The notes below the pieces were generated by a model. The model was given only the letters and a program-made list of their open reading frames with translations, made no database searches and had not been told where the DNA came from. Shown in pieces: positions 28,697 to 36,236 of a stretch of DNA of 37,828 nucleotides. This stretch comes from a virus. The position numbers and the translations under genes are program-made. The DNA lies in IMG/VR virus record IMGVR_UViG_3300006853_000035, positions 1 to 37,828 of that record, one strand, 5' to 3'. Within the stretch, counting starts at the first letter, position 1; every line of letters starts with the position of its first letter.

Positions 28697-28717
28697 GGAT
28701 GGTCAATGGGAGTAGGG

Positions 28718-28906
28718 CTAGGTGTCTGTCCCCGTGTCCCCAAGCACTGCTGGACCCGTCGGACTCGTGCTGGACATGAACGGATCGCCTGCAACCAGAT
28801 CCAGCAGGTCTGCGGCGGCCCTGTCCCATGCCCGGGCGAACTGATCGAGCTGACCGACGAGGTCACGCCAGCCGCCGGTGGCGCGGACCTCGTGGGGGAG
28901 GTTCAT
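28718..28906 (-). CDS. Small hypothetical protein (62 aa)
   Basis: The ATG at 28906 overlaps the upstream stop (ATGA). The product begins MNLPHEVRATGGWRDLVGQL and is helical with ARAWDRAAADLLDLVAGD, then a polar tail. It is the last gene of the early region before the late promoter. No family is recognised. Confidence 0.6.
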   Translation of the reverse strand: MNLPHEVRATGGWRDLVGQLDQFARAWDRAAADLLDLVAGDPFMSSTSPTGPAVLGDTGTDT

Positions 28907-29433
28907 GCTGCCTTCCACAGTTCTTGGGGTCGTTCCTGCCCGTCGTTGCGTTCACGGTACTTGCGGCATGGGTCACACCTCGGGCCGGTCGGGGTGCCTC
29001 GCAGCCTGTCGTCTCCGACACCAGTGCAGTAGTCGTTGCAGTTCCCGCAGTGGCCTTCACCCGCAGCACGCTGGGATTGGGCCGCGATGGAGGCTTGCTC
29101 ACGGCGGGCTTCGTCTCGGAGGTCGTGAAGGAAGTTCTCCTGCGCCCTGCGTGCCGCGACTGCTGCCTCGTTGAGATCCTTCACGGCTCGGAGATACCGC
29201 GCCCACTGGACGTCGATCTCGTCGCTACCGGCGAGGGCGCGTTCCATCCGCTGCTCGGGACCCGTGAGCTCTTGACCGCCGCGTCCGTCGCCTTCGTAGT
29301 TCCTTCCCTTCCTGCCGTCATCGACCCAGGCTTGATGGGTTGCTGACGCGCGGGCCGCGTTCGCTTCCAGGGTCGCGGCGTCACCTTGGATCGCCCGACA
29401 CACCGCCTCGATCTGACGGACAGACCTGCTCAT
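28903..29433 (-). CDS. Helical protein with C-terminal zinc knuckle (176 aa)
   Basis: Residues about 5-115 are mainly helical and charged (QIEAVCRAIQGDAATLEANA, then YLRAVKDLNEAAVAARRAQE), followed from about 128 by CGNCNDYC and RCDPCRKYRE, a four-cysteine zinc knuckle. Such helix plus zinc proteins are common conserved unknowns in actinophages and may bind nucleic acid. It is coupled to both neighbours by ATGA overlaps. Confidence 0.65.
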   Translation of the reverse strand: MSRSVRQIEAVCRAIQGDAATLEANAARASATHQAWVDDGRKGRNYEGDGRGGQELTGPEQRMERALAGSDEIDVQWARYLRAVKDLNEAAVAARRAQENFLHDLRDEARREQASIAAQSQRAAGEGHCGNCNDYCTGVGDDRLRGTPTGPRCDPCRKYRERNDGQERPQELWKAA

Positions 29434-29609
29434 GTTGATGTCTCCTCGGTATCGGGATCACAGGGCCGCCAGGTCACCTCGCAGTTGCGGGACACACGGG
29501 TTTGCCGACCCTTCGGTCTCGGCTCACCAGATGCGTAGAAGAACTGCGCAAGGAGCGCATCGCCAACAGGGCGATACCGCGCGATGACGTCGGTCGGTCG
29601 ATCGCTCAC
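29430..29609 (-). CDS. Small hypothetical protein (59 aa)
   Basis: The GTG at 29609 and the stop at 29430 are both locked into overlaps with neighbours (GTGA and ATGA), which makes the frame convincing although short. The product begins MSDRPTDVIARYRPVGDALL and contains SGEPRPKGRQTRVSRNC. No family is recognised. Confidence 0.6.
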   Translation of the reverse strand: MSDRPTDVIARYRPVGDALLAQFFYASGEPRPKGRQTRVSRNCEVTWRPCDPDTEETST

Positions 29610-29893
29610 AGCTCGACTCCTTCGGGGCTCAGATGGTCATCGGGGAAGGCAGTGCCAAGTACACGCTCGAGCTCGGCGGGCGAGTCAAGGACGAGTACCT
29701 GTCGGTCATCACCGAGCCCGACGACCGAGGGCAGGCGCCCGTGTCCGCAGCACGACCACCGCGTGAGGAGCCCACCCGCGTTGAGCGCAGCGACAAGCGG
29801 CACCAAGCACGGGTCGCACCAGACCAACGGTCTGCCCGCGTCGTCGCGTTCGACGATGACCATCGCTGCTTCACGGTTGGCGTGGTCACACAT
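29606..29893 (-). CDS. Small Cys/His-rich protein (95 aa)
   Basis: The ATG at 29893 overlaps the end of the upstream gene. Metal-binding residues are plentiful: MCDHANRE at the start, CDPCLVPL near residue 26 and SCCGHGRL near 47. The rest is a small sheet (VVGLGDDRQVLVLDSPAEL). The CCGHG form recurs in short phage proteins of unknown role. Confidence 0.6.
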   Translation of the reverse strand: MCDHANREAAMVIVERDDAGRPLVWCDPCLVPLVAALNAGGLLTRWSCCGHGRLPSVVGLGDDRQVLVLDSPAELERVLGTAFPDDHLSPEGVEL

Positions 29894-30725
29894 CAGCGTC
29901 AGCCCCTTGGTGGTCACACACAGCCATGCCGGTCTCAGTGAGATACCAGCCGTTGTCTTCGATGCAACGCGGGCAGCGTTTCCCGTTCGGTGTTGATGGC
30001 ACGGGATCGAAGTCGATTGTGGCGGGCTTGAGATCGAGATACTCCGACCAGGACCCGTCCGGTCCGCTCAGGAACGTGGCGCCGTACTTGAGGTAGCCAG
30101 GCTCGATCCCAGCCGCAGCTTGGGCGGCGAGGTACGCGTCGCGTGCTTCGATCAGGCGTTCGTGAGGAATGCCTTGTCGGCGCCGAGCCTGGTAGTGCTT
30201 CCGTGCGTCGGCTTTGTCGGTCTTGCGTGGATACCCCGACCACCATGCTTCGAAGTCGGACGTGTACGGCTCAGCCGCCGGCTGAGGACTTCCTACTCCC
30301 TCTCCTACACCAACTCCGCCGTCCCCCTCCGGCGTCTCGTCGCGTTCCGCCGTACCGTTACGGCGATCCGCCGTAGAGCTACCGCGAGGCTCCGGCGGAT
30401 CGGGGATCTTCGACGGCGACGGGTGACGCGGCTTCTGCTTCTCCGTGAACGCGACGACCTCCAAGAACGAACGGCCCTCAACCTCGTAGCGGACGATCAA
30501 CCCGACCTTGTCGAGTTCCGCGAGCCACTCGTCCACGTCGCGGGGCAACACGTCGTCATGGAGCGGGAACAGCGCCGCCCAGATCAGCCTCGGGTGGTCC
30601 TCGCAGCGGCCCGCGTCGTCGCAGTGGGTTTGGAGACGCCAGTAGCACCGTTCGGCGTTGCCAGACGTGTGGGCGAGCTTCTCTGAGGTGCATGCCTCGG
30701 GGTGGATGGAGCGAATACGGGGCAT
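29886..30725 (-). CDS. Replication-type helix-turn-helix protein (279 aa)
   Basis: The N-terminus matches phage replisome-organiser-like HTH proteins: MPRIRSIHPEACTSEKLA, then RCYWRLQTHCDDAGRCEDHP and LWAALFPLHDDVLPRDVDEW-like winged-helix elements with an IVRYEVEGRSFLEVVAF strand pair. A polar linker follows, then a second helical domain (FEAWWSGYPRKTDKADARKH, typical of DnaD/DnaT-like ends) and a C-terminal zinc pair (CPRCIEDNGWYLTETGM, CDHQG). Likely binds the phage origin and brings in the host helicase. No polymerase or helicase gene is seen in the window. Confidence 0.75.
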   Translation of the reverse strand: MPRIRSIHPEACTSEKLAHTSGNAERCYWRLQTHCDDAGRCEDHPRLIWAALFPLHDDVLPRDVDEWLAELDKVGLIVRYEVEGRSFLEVVAFTEKQKPRHPSPSKIPDPPEPRGSSTADRRNGTAERDETPEGDGGVGVGEGVGSPQPAAEPYTSDFEAWWSGYPRKTDKADARKHYQARRRQGIPHERLIEARDAYLAAQAAAGIEPGYLKYGATFLSGPDGSWSEYLDLKPATIDFDPVPSTPNGKRCPRCIEDNGWYLTETGMAVCDHQGADADV

Positions 30726-31507
30726 CAGACGTTCGCCATTCCACGCATGGCATCGGTCCAGAACTCGAGCAGTTCGTCTTCAGCGGAGGCCCTAGCCCAA
30801 CGGTCGACCTCGAGACCGCGATCGAACCCGAGCCGACGACCCTGGTCGAACGCACATGGCGAACAGACGGCAGGCGGATCCGGAGCACCGCATTCCGCAC
30901 ATCGCCACATCGGAGAGGGAGACGCTTCGACAACATCACCAAGAGCCGCGAGCTCGCGCGCATGCTCCTGGAGCTCGGACAACATGTTCCAACCGATGCC
31001 GCAGAAGTACCGCCATTCGTTGCCGCCCTTGATCTTGTCGTTCATCGCGGCGGGGATGTTGTAGACGAGCTCGTCGATCGTCAGACCACCTACCAGCCAT
31101 CGCTCAACGGTCTGCCGCCAGTCGTTTGCACGCTCGACCTCGACGCGCTGCTCGCCCGCGCCGTAACCCCAGCGCGCCCACGCCGCGCCGAACCGGTCGA
31201 TCTCTCCGACAAGATCGGAGAACTTCTCGGAACGTTCCTCCATGGCGCGGCGAAGCGCACTCGAGTAGCGCAAGGCGTCGGCCGCGACGTCGTCAACCAG
31301 GGCCGAGTCGGGAGCGATGCTCGCCTTCCCGGCGTTGCACGACGTGCAAGCCGCTACGAGGTTCGACGGGGCGTCGCTGCCACCGAGTGACTCTGGGACG
31401 ACATGGTCGACCGTGAGTTTGACGTCAGGCGCCGCTGCACCGCAGTAGCGGCACTGATGGTTGTCGCGACGCAGGATCTCGAACCGAAGCCGACCCTTGA
31501 CTGCCAT
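30725..31507 (-). CDS. HNH protein with extra helical and zinc-ribbon domains (260 aa)
   Basis: The N-terminal 60 residues form a standard HNH nuclease: RRDNHQCRYCGAAAPDVKL, then TVDHVVPESLGGSDAPSNLV and AACTSCNAGK. A long helical middle follows (VERANDWRQTVERWLVGGLT), then near residue 200 a zinc ribbon (WRCAECGAPDPPAVCSPCA). The helical part resembles extensions of restriction-like phage HNH proteins near replication genes. The stop overlaps the replication HTH gene. Confidence 0.85.
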   Translation of the reverse strand: MAVKGRLRFEILRRDNHQCRYCGAAAPDVKLTVDHVVPESLGGSDAPSNLVAACTSCNAGKASIAPDSALVDDVAADALRYSSALRRAMEERSEKFSDLVGEIDRFGAAWARWGYGAGEQRVEVERANDWRQTVERWLVGGLTIDELVYNIPAAMNDKIKGGNEWRYFCGIGWNMLSELQEHARELAALGDVVEASPSPMWRCAECGAPDPPAVCSPCAFDQGRRLGFDRGLEVDRWARASAEDELLEFWTDAMRGMANV

Positions 31508-31705
31508 CTAGCTCCCTCCTTGGGAAACCGGGACAGGCGCCCAGAAGTCACGGTGGTAGGTGCCGACAGTGCGGTTCCCCGACGGGATCACCCAGACGCG
31601 CAAACCCTCGGCGTGGACGAGAATCCCGGTCCTACCGGGAGTCAACGCCCCGGAGCGAACGGCAAGCTCCGTTGCGACAACACGCTCACCCCACCGCGCG
31701 CTCAT
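31508..31705 (-). CDS. Small hypothetical protein (65 aa)
   Basis: The ATG at 31705 overlaps the exonuclease stop (ATGA). The product begins MSARWGERVVATELAVRSGA and reads as a small beta barrel (GRTGILVHAEGLRVWVIP, then GTYHRDFWAPVPVS). The composition suggests a nucleic-acid or protein adaptor, but no family is recognised. Confidence 0.6.
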   Translation of the reverse strand: MSARWGERVVATELAVRSGALTPGRTGILVHAEGLRVWVIPSGNRTVGTYHRDFWAPVPVSQGGS

Positions 31706-32247
31706 GGGGTGTGCTCCCCACCAGAACCACAGATCGCCTCGTAGAGACGCTTCGCCCAACGCGCATCACCAAGCGCGGTGTGTCGATCATCGTCAGAGGG
31801 AGGCATCGCGCCACACTCGACGGAGAGATCGTCCGAACGCCACGGCAGAGGCGGCGTGTAGGCGGACGCCATGCCGCGCAGGTAGCCGACAGCGAGGGCT
31901 TCCACGTCGATCAGGTGGTAGTGCCACTCCGGGCAGGCGCCATTCGCTCGGAGCAACTTCCGCAGGCGTTCCTCATCGAACGACGGGACCGCACCAACAA
32001 GGTGCCGACCACGCGTCAACCGTGCGAACGCCTCGGCGTATGTGGGCAACGACACCAGTTGAGTGGCGTCGACACGCCGCTCGTGGTACCCACTGATCCG
32101 CAACGCGACAGGGTCAGCGCGTCCGAGATCGACCGGCAACTGCCAGACATGCTCGCGCTCATCGACGATCAGCGCCACCTCCCAAACCTCGTGCCGATCC
32201 GGGTCGAGCCCCGTCGTCTCCGTGTCGACGAACGCAAGTCCGCTCAT
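31702..32247 (-). CDS. DnaQ-like 3'-5' exonuclease (181 aa)
   Basis: The DEDD fold is clear: motif I FVDTETTGLD with D8 and E10, motif II region GAVPSFDEERLRKLL, and motif III DRHTALGDARWAKRL, the DEDDh form. Such nucleases proofread or trim DNA or RNA; with no polymerase in sight it may process recombination or replication ends, or RNA. It lies amid early genes; start ATG at 32247. Confidence 0.88.
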   Translation of the reverse strand: MSGLAFVDTETTGLDPDRHEVWEVALIVDEREHVWQLPVDLGRADPVALRISGYHERRVDATQLVSLPTYAEAFARLTRGRHLVGAVPSFDEERLRKLLRANGACPEWHYHLIDVEALAVGYLRGMASAYTPPLPWRSDDLSVECGAMPPSDDDRHTALGDARWAKRLYEAICGSGGEHTP

Positions 32248-32250
32248 CTT

Positions 32251-32550
32251 TCATTGCTCCTGTTCTTCGGTTGGGTTGAGAACCCCACCAGACGCGGGCG
32301 CGGCAAGGACTTCGACGCGACGGAGCAGCGCGGCCTGCATCTCCGAGTCATGCAGCAACGCGACACCCCACGCGTCGCGTTCTTCGGTGAGGGTGGCTAC
32401 ACGACCAAGGAGGTACGGGATGTCAGCACGCGCGTGTGCGGCGAACTCGACATCGTCAGCCAACGACAAGTGCAGGACGCAGCGCGGGTCCCACGGGCCA
32501 GGCGATGCGGCTTGATGGCGCGCCTGAATCTCTGTTTCGCGGTCAGTCAT
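32251..32550 (-). CDS. Hypothetical helical protein (99 aa)
   Basis: The product begins MTDRETEIQARHQAASPGPW, a start found in many phage early proteins, and continues HARADIPYLLGRVATLTEER and SEMQAALLRRVEVLAAP. The first part (about 55 residues) matches a recurrent small domain that ends in an I-P-Y/F-L-L helix. Function unknown. The ATG at 32550 overlaps the upstream gene by eight bases. Confidence 0.65.
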   Translation of the reverse strand: MTDRETEIQARHQAASPGPWDPRCVLHLSLADDVEFAAHARADIPYLLGRVATLTEERDAWGVALLHDSEMQAALLRRVEVLAAPASGGVLNPTEEQEQ

Positions 32551-32830
32551 GGGACACCTCAGGGAACACGAACAGAGGACGACCACGCTCGAAGGGTCCG
32601 CGGTCGAGCTGCTCACCGACCCGCTCCCCGCCCATTGCGGCTATCAACGTCTCAGGATGGGCAAGCAACGCATCCACCACCGTTCGAGCGTCGTCACGGA
32701 ACTCGACGTGAGGTTGTCCCTCTGGCCCGAGAGCGGGCATGCCATCTGACGCCACAGTGCGGTCGCTGGCGATGGCCTTCGCCACCACTACTTCCAGTTC
32801 TGCTCTTGCTGTTTCGCGGCTGTCACCCAC
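32543..32830 (-). CDS. Hypothetical protein (95 aa)
   Basis: I use the GTG at 32830, overlapping the end of the gene before. The product begins MGDSRETARAELEVVVAKAI, then VEFRDDARTVVDALLAHPET and a polar end. It looks like a small alpha/beta protein. No family is recognised. Confidence 0.6.
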   Translation of the reverse strand: MGDSRETARAELEVVVAKAIASDRTVASDGMPALGPEGQPHVEFRDDARTVVDALLAHPETLIAAMGGERVGEQLDRGPFERGRPLFVFPEVSHD

Positions 32831-33023
32831 GGTCAGACTCCGCGACGGGCTCCCAGCCCCACTCGAACATGCCGCTGTCGAACACTTCGGCCTGGGCGTA
32901 CTCGTTGACGAGCTGCGCGCGTTCGGCATCCGTCAGGCCATCCAGGTCCTCGTCGGGAACGTCGATGACCTCCTCGACCTTGGAACCGATGCGGTTGGTA
33001 GCGACGTACACCTTGACCTTCAT
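32823..33023 (-). CDS. Small conserved phage protein (66 aa)
   Basis: The ATG at 33023 has AAGGAGG upstream and overlaps the preceding stop (ATGA). The product, MKVKVYVATNRIGSKVEEVI at the start, then an acidic segment and GMFEWGWEPV at the end, fits a common short phage family with a VYV/STNRVGS start and a GW end. Role unknown. Confidence 0.7.
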   Translation of the reverse strand: MKVKVYVATNRIGSKVEEVIDVPDEDLDGLTDAERAQLVNEYAQAEVFDSGMFEWGWEPVAESDRG

Positions 33024-33304
33024 TGGTTGGTTCCTCCTTCCTGACGTACAGGGAGCGCGCCCCACGACGCGTCCCAATCCGCTTGGGTGTCGAGTGGGAC
33101 GCCGCGGTCGCAGAACCCGCACGCGCCACCCGCTGAGCTGTTGCCCTTGCCGTCGCAGTAGCGGCACTCCTTCACGCGCTCGGACACCTCGTCCAACTCG
33201 CGGGCTATCGCCCGCAGATGCTCGACGTAATCCACACGGTTCGAGTCATTGGCGAAGTCATCGGCCATCTCGCGCAGTTCGCGAATCGTTGATTCCAAAC
33301 TCAC
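33020..33304 (-). CDS. DnaJ-type zinc-finger small protein (94 aa)
   Basis: The first half is a helix (TIRELREMADDFANDSNRVD, then EHLRAIARELDEVSERV), the second carries CRYCDGKGNSSAGGACGFCD, which matches the CxxCxGxG repeats of DnaJ zinc domains. Such proteins may bind unfolded partners or nucleic acid. It starts with a GTG at 33304 (GTGA). Confidence 0.65.
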   Translation of the reverse strand: MSLESTIRELREMADDFANDSNRVDYVEHLRAIARELDEVSERVKECRYCDGKGNSSAGGACGFCDRGVPLDTQADWDASWGALPVRQEGGTNQ

Positions 33305-33675
33305 GGCGCCTCCCCCGTTTCGTTCTTCAAGCGAAAGACGCTGACGCCATGCCGAGCGTCAAGCTCTTGGCCAACGTGCCCCGACTGCGTGACCAAACCG
33401 TCCTTGACGCGCACACCAACGACGCGCTCCATCGTTTCTGTGATGTGGAGTGGCAGGGTGCTCTCACCAGAACCACCACGGACATCGCACGGTGCGTCGC
33501 TGATCCCACAGGCGTCGGTGCCGCTTCCTTCGCACGTTTCGCATTTGGCTTTGACCGCGAACACGGCACGAAGCACGGCCTCGCCTTCCTCCATCGCCAA
33601 CTCGTGCAACTCTTCATGGTCGAAGTCGTACAACGCTTTTGCGGCTGCTTCGATGAGTGCAGGGTGAATGTCCAT
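33301..33675 (-). CDS. Small zinc-knuckle protein (124 aa)
   Basis: The product begins MDIHPALIEAAAKALYDFDH, a helical start common in phage early proteins, then CETCEGSGTDACGISDAPC, a four-cysteine cluster of the DnaJ-like type, and a C-terminal sheet (LPLHITETMERVVGVRVKDG). The ATG at 33675 has AGGAG eight bases upstream; a GTG at 33696 overlapping the methyltransferase stop is the alternative. Confidence 0.65.
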   Translation of the reverse strand: MDIHPALIEAAAKALYDFDHEELHELAMEEGEAVLRAVFAVKAKCETCEGSGTDACGISDAPCDVRGGSGESTLPLHITETMERVVGVRVKDGLVTQSGHVGQELDARHGVSVFRLKNETGEAP

Positions 33676-33692
33676 CACGCGATCTCCTGTGC

Positions 33693-34346
33693 TCACCTGG
33701 ACTCCTCAAGACAAAGAGACGCGAGAAGCTGCGCGCCGATGAACTCCGTGTACGCCGGAGGGATCGCCTCCTGGAGTTCGACCAGGGTCATCCAGTCGAT
33801 GCCCATCGCCTCGTCTTGCAACTTCTTGGGGATTCGCCACTCACCAATCACGGGCACTCGGCGGCGCTGCCTGCCCGTCGCGTGCTTGTACGCCGGGTTC
33901 CACGGGTTGCGGGCGTGTTGACACGCGACTCCCCAAAGGGCGACGCTCGACTCGAACCAGCGGTGTCGCTGCACTCCCGTATCGAGGCCCGTCCCGCACA
34001 CCTGCACGGCTCCCGGCATCGGCGCACCGGGGACGTTCTCGATCACCCACACCCGGCCGCGGTCGCGCAGAAGCTCACGGGTCGGTCCGATGAGATCCGG
34101 CTGACCGTCCTTCGACCCAGGCCGACAGTCACGCATCTTCGACCAGAGGTAACAGACCGGCGACGCGTGGATCGCGTCGTACTCGTGGCCGTGCGCGGCG
34201 ATGAACTCGAGCGCGTCTCCCTGATGGAACGCGTCGCCGACGTACCGCGGTTGCGGGTTGATGTCGACCCCGGTGACGTGGAAGCCGGCTCGCTGGTAGC
34301 CGCGGGTTGCGCCCCCGGCGCCACAGAACGCGTCGAGGAGCTTCAT
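33693..34346 (-). CDS. Dcm-like C5-cytosine DNA methyltransferase, short form (217 aa)
   Basis: Motif I is LLDAFCGAGGATRGYQRAGF with VDIN as motif II, the catalytic loop is ASPVCYLWS with Cys65, and motif VI is ENVPGAP. The enzyme would move a methyl group from SAM to cytosine C5. It differs from the usual family in length (about 217 against 330 or more residues, so the target recognition domain is small) and in having Val, not Pro, directly before the catalytic Cys. Short forms of this type occur in many actinophages and may protect phage DNA. The ATG at 34346 overlaps the mini-ORF stop (ATGA) and has AGAGGA upstream. Confidence 0.82.
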   Translation of the reverse strand: MKLLDAFCGAGGATRGYQRAGFHVTGVDINPQPRYVGDAFHQGDALEFIAAHGHEYDAIHASPVCYLWSKMRDCRPGSKDGQPDLIGPTRELLRDRGRVWVIENVPGAPMPGAVQVCGTGLDTGVQRHRWFESSVALWGVACQHARNPWNPAYKHATGRQRRRVPVIGEWRIPKKLQDEAMGIDWMTLVELQEAIPPAYTEFIGAQLLASLCLEESR

Positions 34347-34393
34347 GTCGCGTCCTCTGGCGTCCAGTCCTTCTCGGTGGGATACCAGATCAC
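34343..34393 (-). CDS. Mini-ORF of 16 codons
   Basis: The GTG at 34393 overlaps the upstream stop (GTGA) and the stop at 34343 overlaps the methyltransferase start (ATGA). It encodes MIWYPTEKDWTPEDAT. Both junctions follow the coupling rule of real genes here, so it may be a real microprotein or a coupling device. Confidence 0.45.
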   Translation of the reverse strand: MIWYPTEKDWTPEDAT

Positions 34394-34821
34394 GACCCGT
34401 CTCCTGACGGGGAGAGAGCCGCGAGGGCGGCGTCATGAGCGACACCGATGGGGACCGTCACGTCGTCCTGGTTGATGCCTTCGAGGCCCGCGACGATTCC
34501 AGGCCACGCCAACTTCAACGCGTGACGCAGCGCGTCTCGCTCTTCGCGGAGTCGGGTGACCTCGGCCTCCGCGGCGACGGCGCTCTCGTTCGCTGCGATA
34601 GCACGGTCAGCCATCTCATCGGCGTGAGAGGACTGCAACGCCGCTGCCTCGCGTGCGCCGTCTCTCTCGGCCTCCGCGGCTTCCAACGCGTCGAGAACCC
34701 ACAGGATGCGGCGCGGAGGCAAGCGACGATTCCCCACCCAGAAGTCCAAGTCCACGCGCTCCGCGCGCTCGGCGAGGTCGCGCAGTTCATCCGCCGCTTC
34801 TCTGTCGGGGTGCTCAGGCAT
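34390..34821 (-). CDS. Coiled-coil protein (143 aa)
   Basis: The product begins MPEHPDREAADELRDLAERA and has a DLDFWVGNRRLPPRRIL segment, then a long coiled coil (DALEAAEAERDGAREAAALQ; EAEVTRLREERDALRHAL) and a final helix. The ATG at 34821 lies in a 17-base sequence repeated at the start of the next upstream gene. Build suggests an oligomeric scaffold or DNA-handling factor; function unknown. Confidence 0.65.
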   Translation of the reverse strand: MPEHPDREAADELRDLAERAERVDLDFWVGNRRLPPRRILWVLDALEAAEAERDGAREAAALQSSHADEMADRAIAANESAVAAEAEVTRLREERDALRHALKLAWPGIVAGLEGINQDDVTVPIGVAHDAALAALSPSGDGS

Positions 34822-34974
34822 TGGAAACCTCCTCCACGTGCTCGGCGTGGATAGACCGCATCGCTCGCGGCTCGTCGCGCTGCTCGGCGGTCGGGTTCCA
34901 ACCACAGGAACACACCGACTCATCACCCTTGGGCCAGCCGTTGTAGACATGCTCGGTGTCGGGGTGCTCAGGCA
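34804..34974. repeat. 17-base direct repeat at the starts of two adjacent genes
   Basis: GTCGGGGTGCTCAGGCA occurs at 34804-34820 and again at 34958-34974. In both copies it covers the first codons (MPEHPD) of a leftward gene, at 34821 and 34975. The second-position start codon differs (ATG and GTG). Confidence 0.9.
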
Positions 34975-34975
34975 C
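34814..34975 (-). CDS. Small Cys-containing protein (53 aa)
   Basis: The GTG at 34975 has GGGAGG six bases upstream. The product begins MPEHPDTEHVYNGWPKGDES and has VCSCGWNPTAEQ and EHVEEVSNA. The H, CxC and later H residues could bind one zinc, and the CxCGW form recurs in short phage proteins. Function unknown. Confidence 0.6.
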   Translation of the reverse strand: MPEHPDTEHVYNGWPKGDESVCSCGWNPTAEQRDEPRAMRSIHAEHVEEVSNA

Positions 34976-35648
34976 GGTCGTCCTCCCACTTCGGATACCA
35001 GAGACCGGAGTGGCCTCGCATCGGGATCGGCGGGCATGTGCCACGCCCGTCGCACGTCGGGCAGGCCATCCATGAGTGCAGATGCCCGTGCAGCCCTCGC
35101 GGCGATCCGGGACGATCATCGGGCTGTCGCTTGCCGCCCCAGCAGTGGGGGCATCGATGAGACGTCGGCTCCACATCCGACAGAATCCAGGCGAAGTTCC
35201 CCGGCGAGAAGTCCCCGAACGGAAGCTGGTCGTCGATGTTGACGTTCTCGCGTGCATAGCTGCGTTGCAGGAGCAGCAGCGGTGAAGTTGTGTACCGCCG
35301 AATCCATCGTCCAGTACGTGCTCGCTGTACCCCATCCAGGATCGGGATGCAGTCCTCTACGACGCAGGACGCCACCACCGCACCAAGCGAGAGGCGCACG
35401 TAGTCCTCCAGCGGACGGTCGGGCCATCCCGGCTCGCCATCGCGCATCCACCACGCCGCGGCACTCGCGGTGCAGACCCACGTGCCAACCCGATCGTGCT
35501 CGCGCGGAGGGCGCTGCGCCGCGTGGAGGATGAGTCGTCCCCCGATCAACTCCGCAGGACACGCCGACGACCGAGTGAGCATCGAGACGACACCCGCCTC
35601 GACGAGCGCCGGGGTCGGCTGCGTGAGAGTGAGCGCAGGAACGGTCAC
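34968..35648 (-). CDS. ASCH-domain protein with C-terminal zinc fingers (226 aa)
   Basis: The N-terminal 150 residues fit an ASCH domain, a PUA-related fold that binds RNA or modified nucleotides: PALTLTQPTPALVEAGVVSM, ELIGGRLILHAAQRPP, LGAVVASCVVEDCIPI and GDFSPGNFAWILSDVEPT. A zinc-finger pair follows (RCPHCWGGKRQPDD and MACPTCDGRGTC). It overlaps the adenine methyltransferase (GTGA) and may work with DNA or RNA modification. The target is unknown. Confidence 0.78.
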   Translation of the reverse strand: MTVPALTLTQPTPALVEAGVVSMLTRSSACPAELIGGRLILHAAQRPPREHDRVGTWVCTASAAAWWMRDGEPGWPDRPLEDYVRLSLGAVVASCVVEDCIPILDGVQRARTGRWIRRYTTSPLLLLQRSYARENVNIDDQLPFGDFSPGNFAWILSDVEPTSHRCPHCWGGKRQPDDRPGSPRGLHGHLHSWMACPTCDGRGTCPPIPMRGHSGLWYPKWEDDRA

Positions 35649-36236
35649 GACGGTCCCCCGACCTGCTCGTAGCCGTAGCCCCAGGAGTCCCAACCGAGAC
35701 GATCGCGACGAGCGAACAGCTCGACACGGGGTGCAGGAGCGACCTCTTCGATGATGTCGAGGAACACTTCGGGCTTGCGTGAGTGCTCGTACGGCTTCGG
35801 CGCAGCGATCACAGATCCGGCCTTGTGGCGTCCCTCGACCTTCGGGCGGCCGTGCGCGCCGACCAGCAGGAACTCTGCGTGATTCGGCGCGACCGAACCG
35901 CCGAACGGCGATGGGTTCCCGGTCTTGTGCCAGACCAGCGTCTGCCGGTAGTGGAAGCCCCACGCCTCCATCACCGTGAATGCGTCCGGCAGGTAGGCGT
36001 TCGTCGTCCACAGGAACAGCCACGCGTCGGGAGCGGCCAACTCTTCGACCGGGACCGACCGGATTTCGGTCAAGCTCATCGTCGAGTACGGCAACGCTTC
36101 GCGCTTGACCGCGTGGCCCTTCTTGTTCGCGCTCCCCGGCATCGTGGCGTGGCTGTCGTAGTGCCACGGCGGGTCTGCGACGATCGTCGAGTACGGCGGC
36201 GTCAGCCCCGTCCACGTCTCAGTGAGCGCAGGAACG
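35628..36236. repeat. 16-base direct repeat at two gene starts
   Basis: AGTGAGCGCAGGAACG occurs at 35628-35643 and at 36221-36236. In both it encodes the VPALT start region, in the ASCH gene (start 35648) and in the methyltransferase gene (start 36244). Confidence 0.9.

Noticed and set aside
31672-33921. Plus-strand open frame of 749 codons
   Set aside because: It runs antisense through several well-supported leftward genes (DnaQ-like exonuclease, zinc proteins, methyltransferase), has an Arg/Pro/His-rich composition and no recognisable domain; high-GC third positions keep the antisense frame open.
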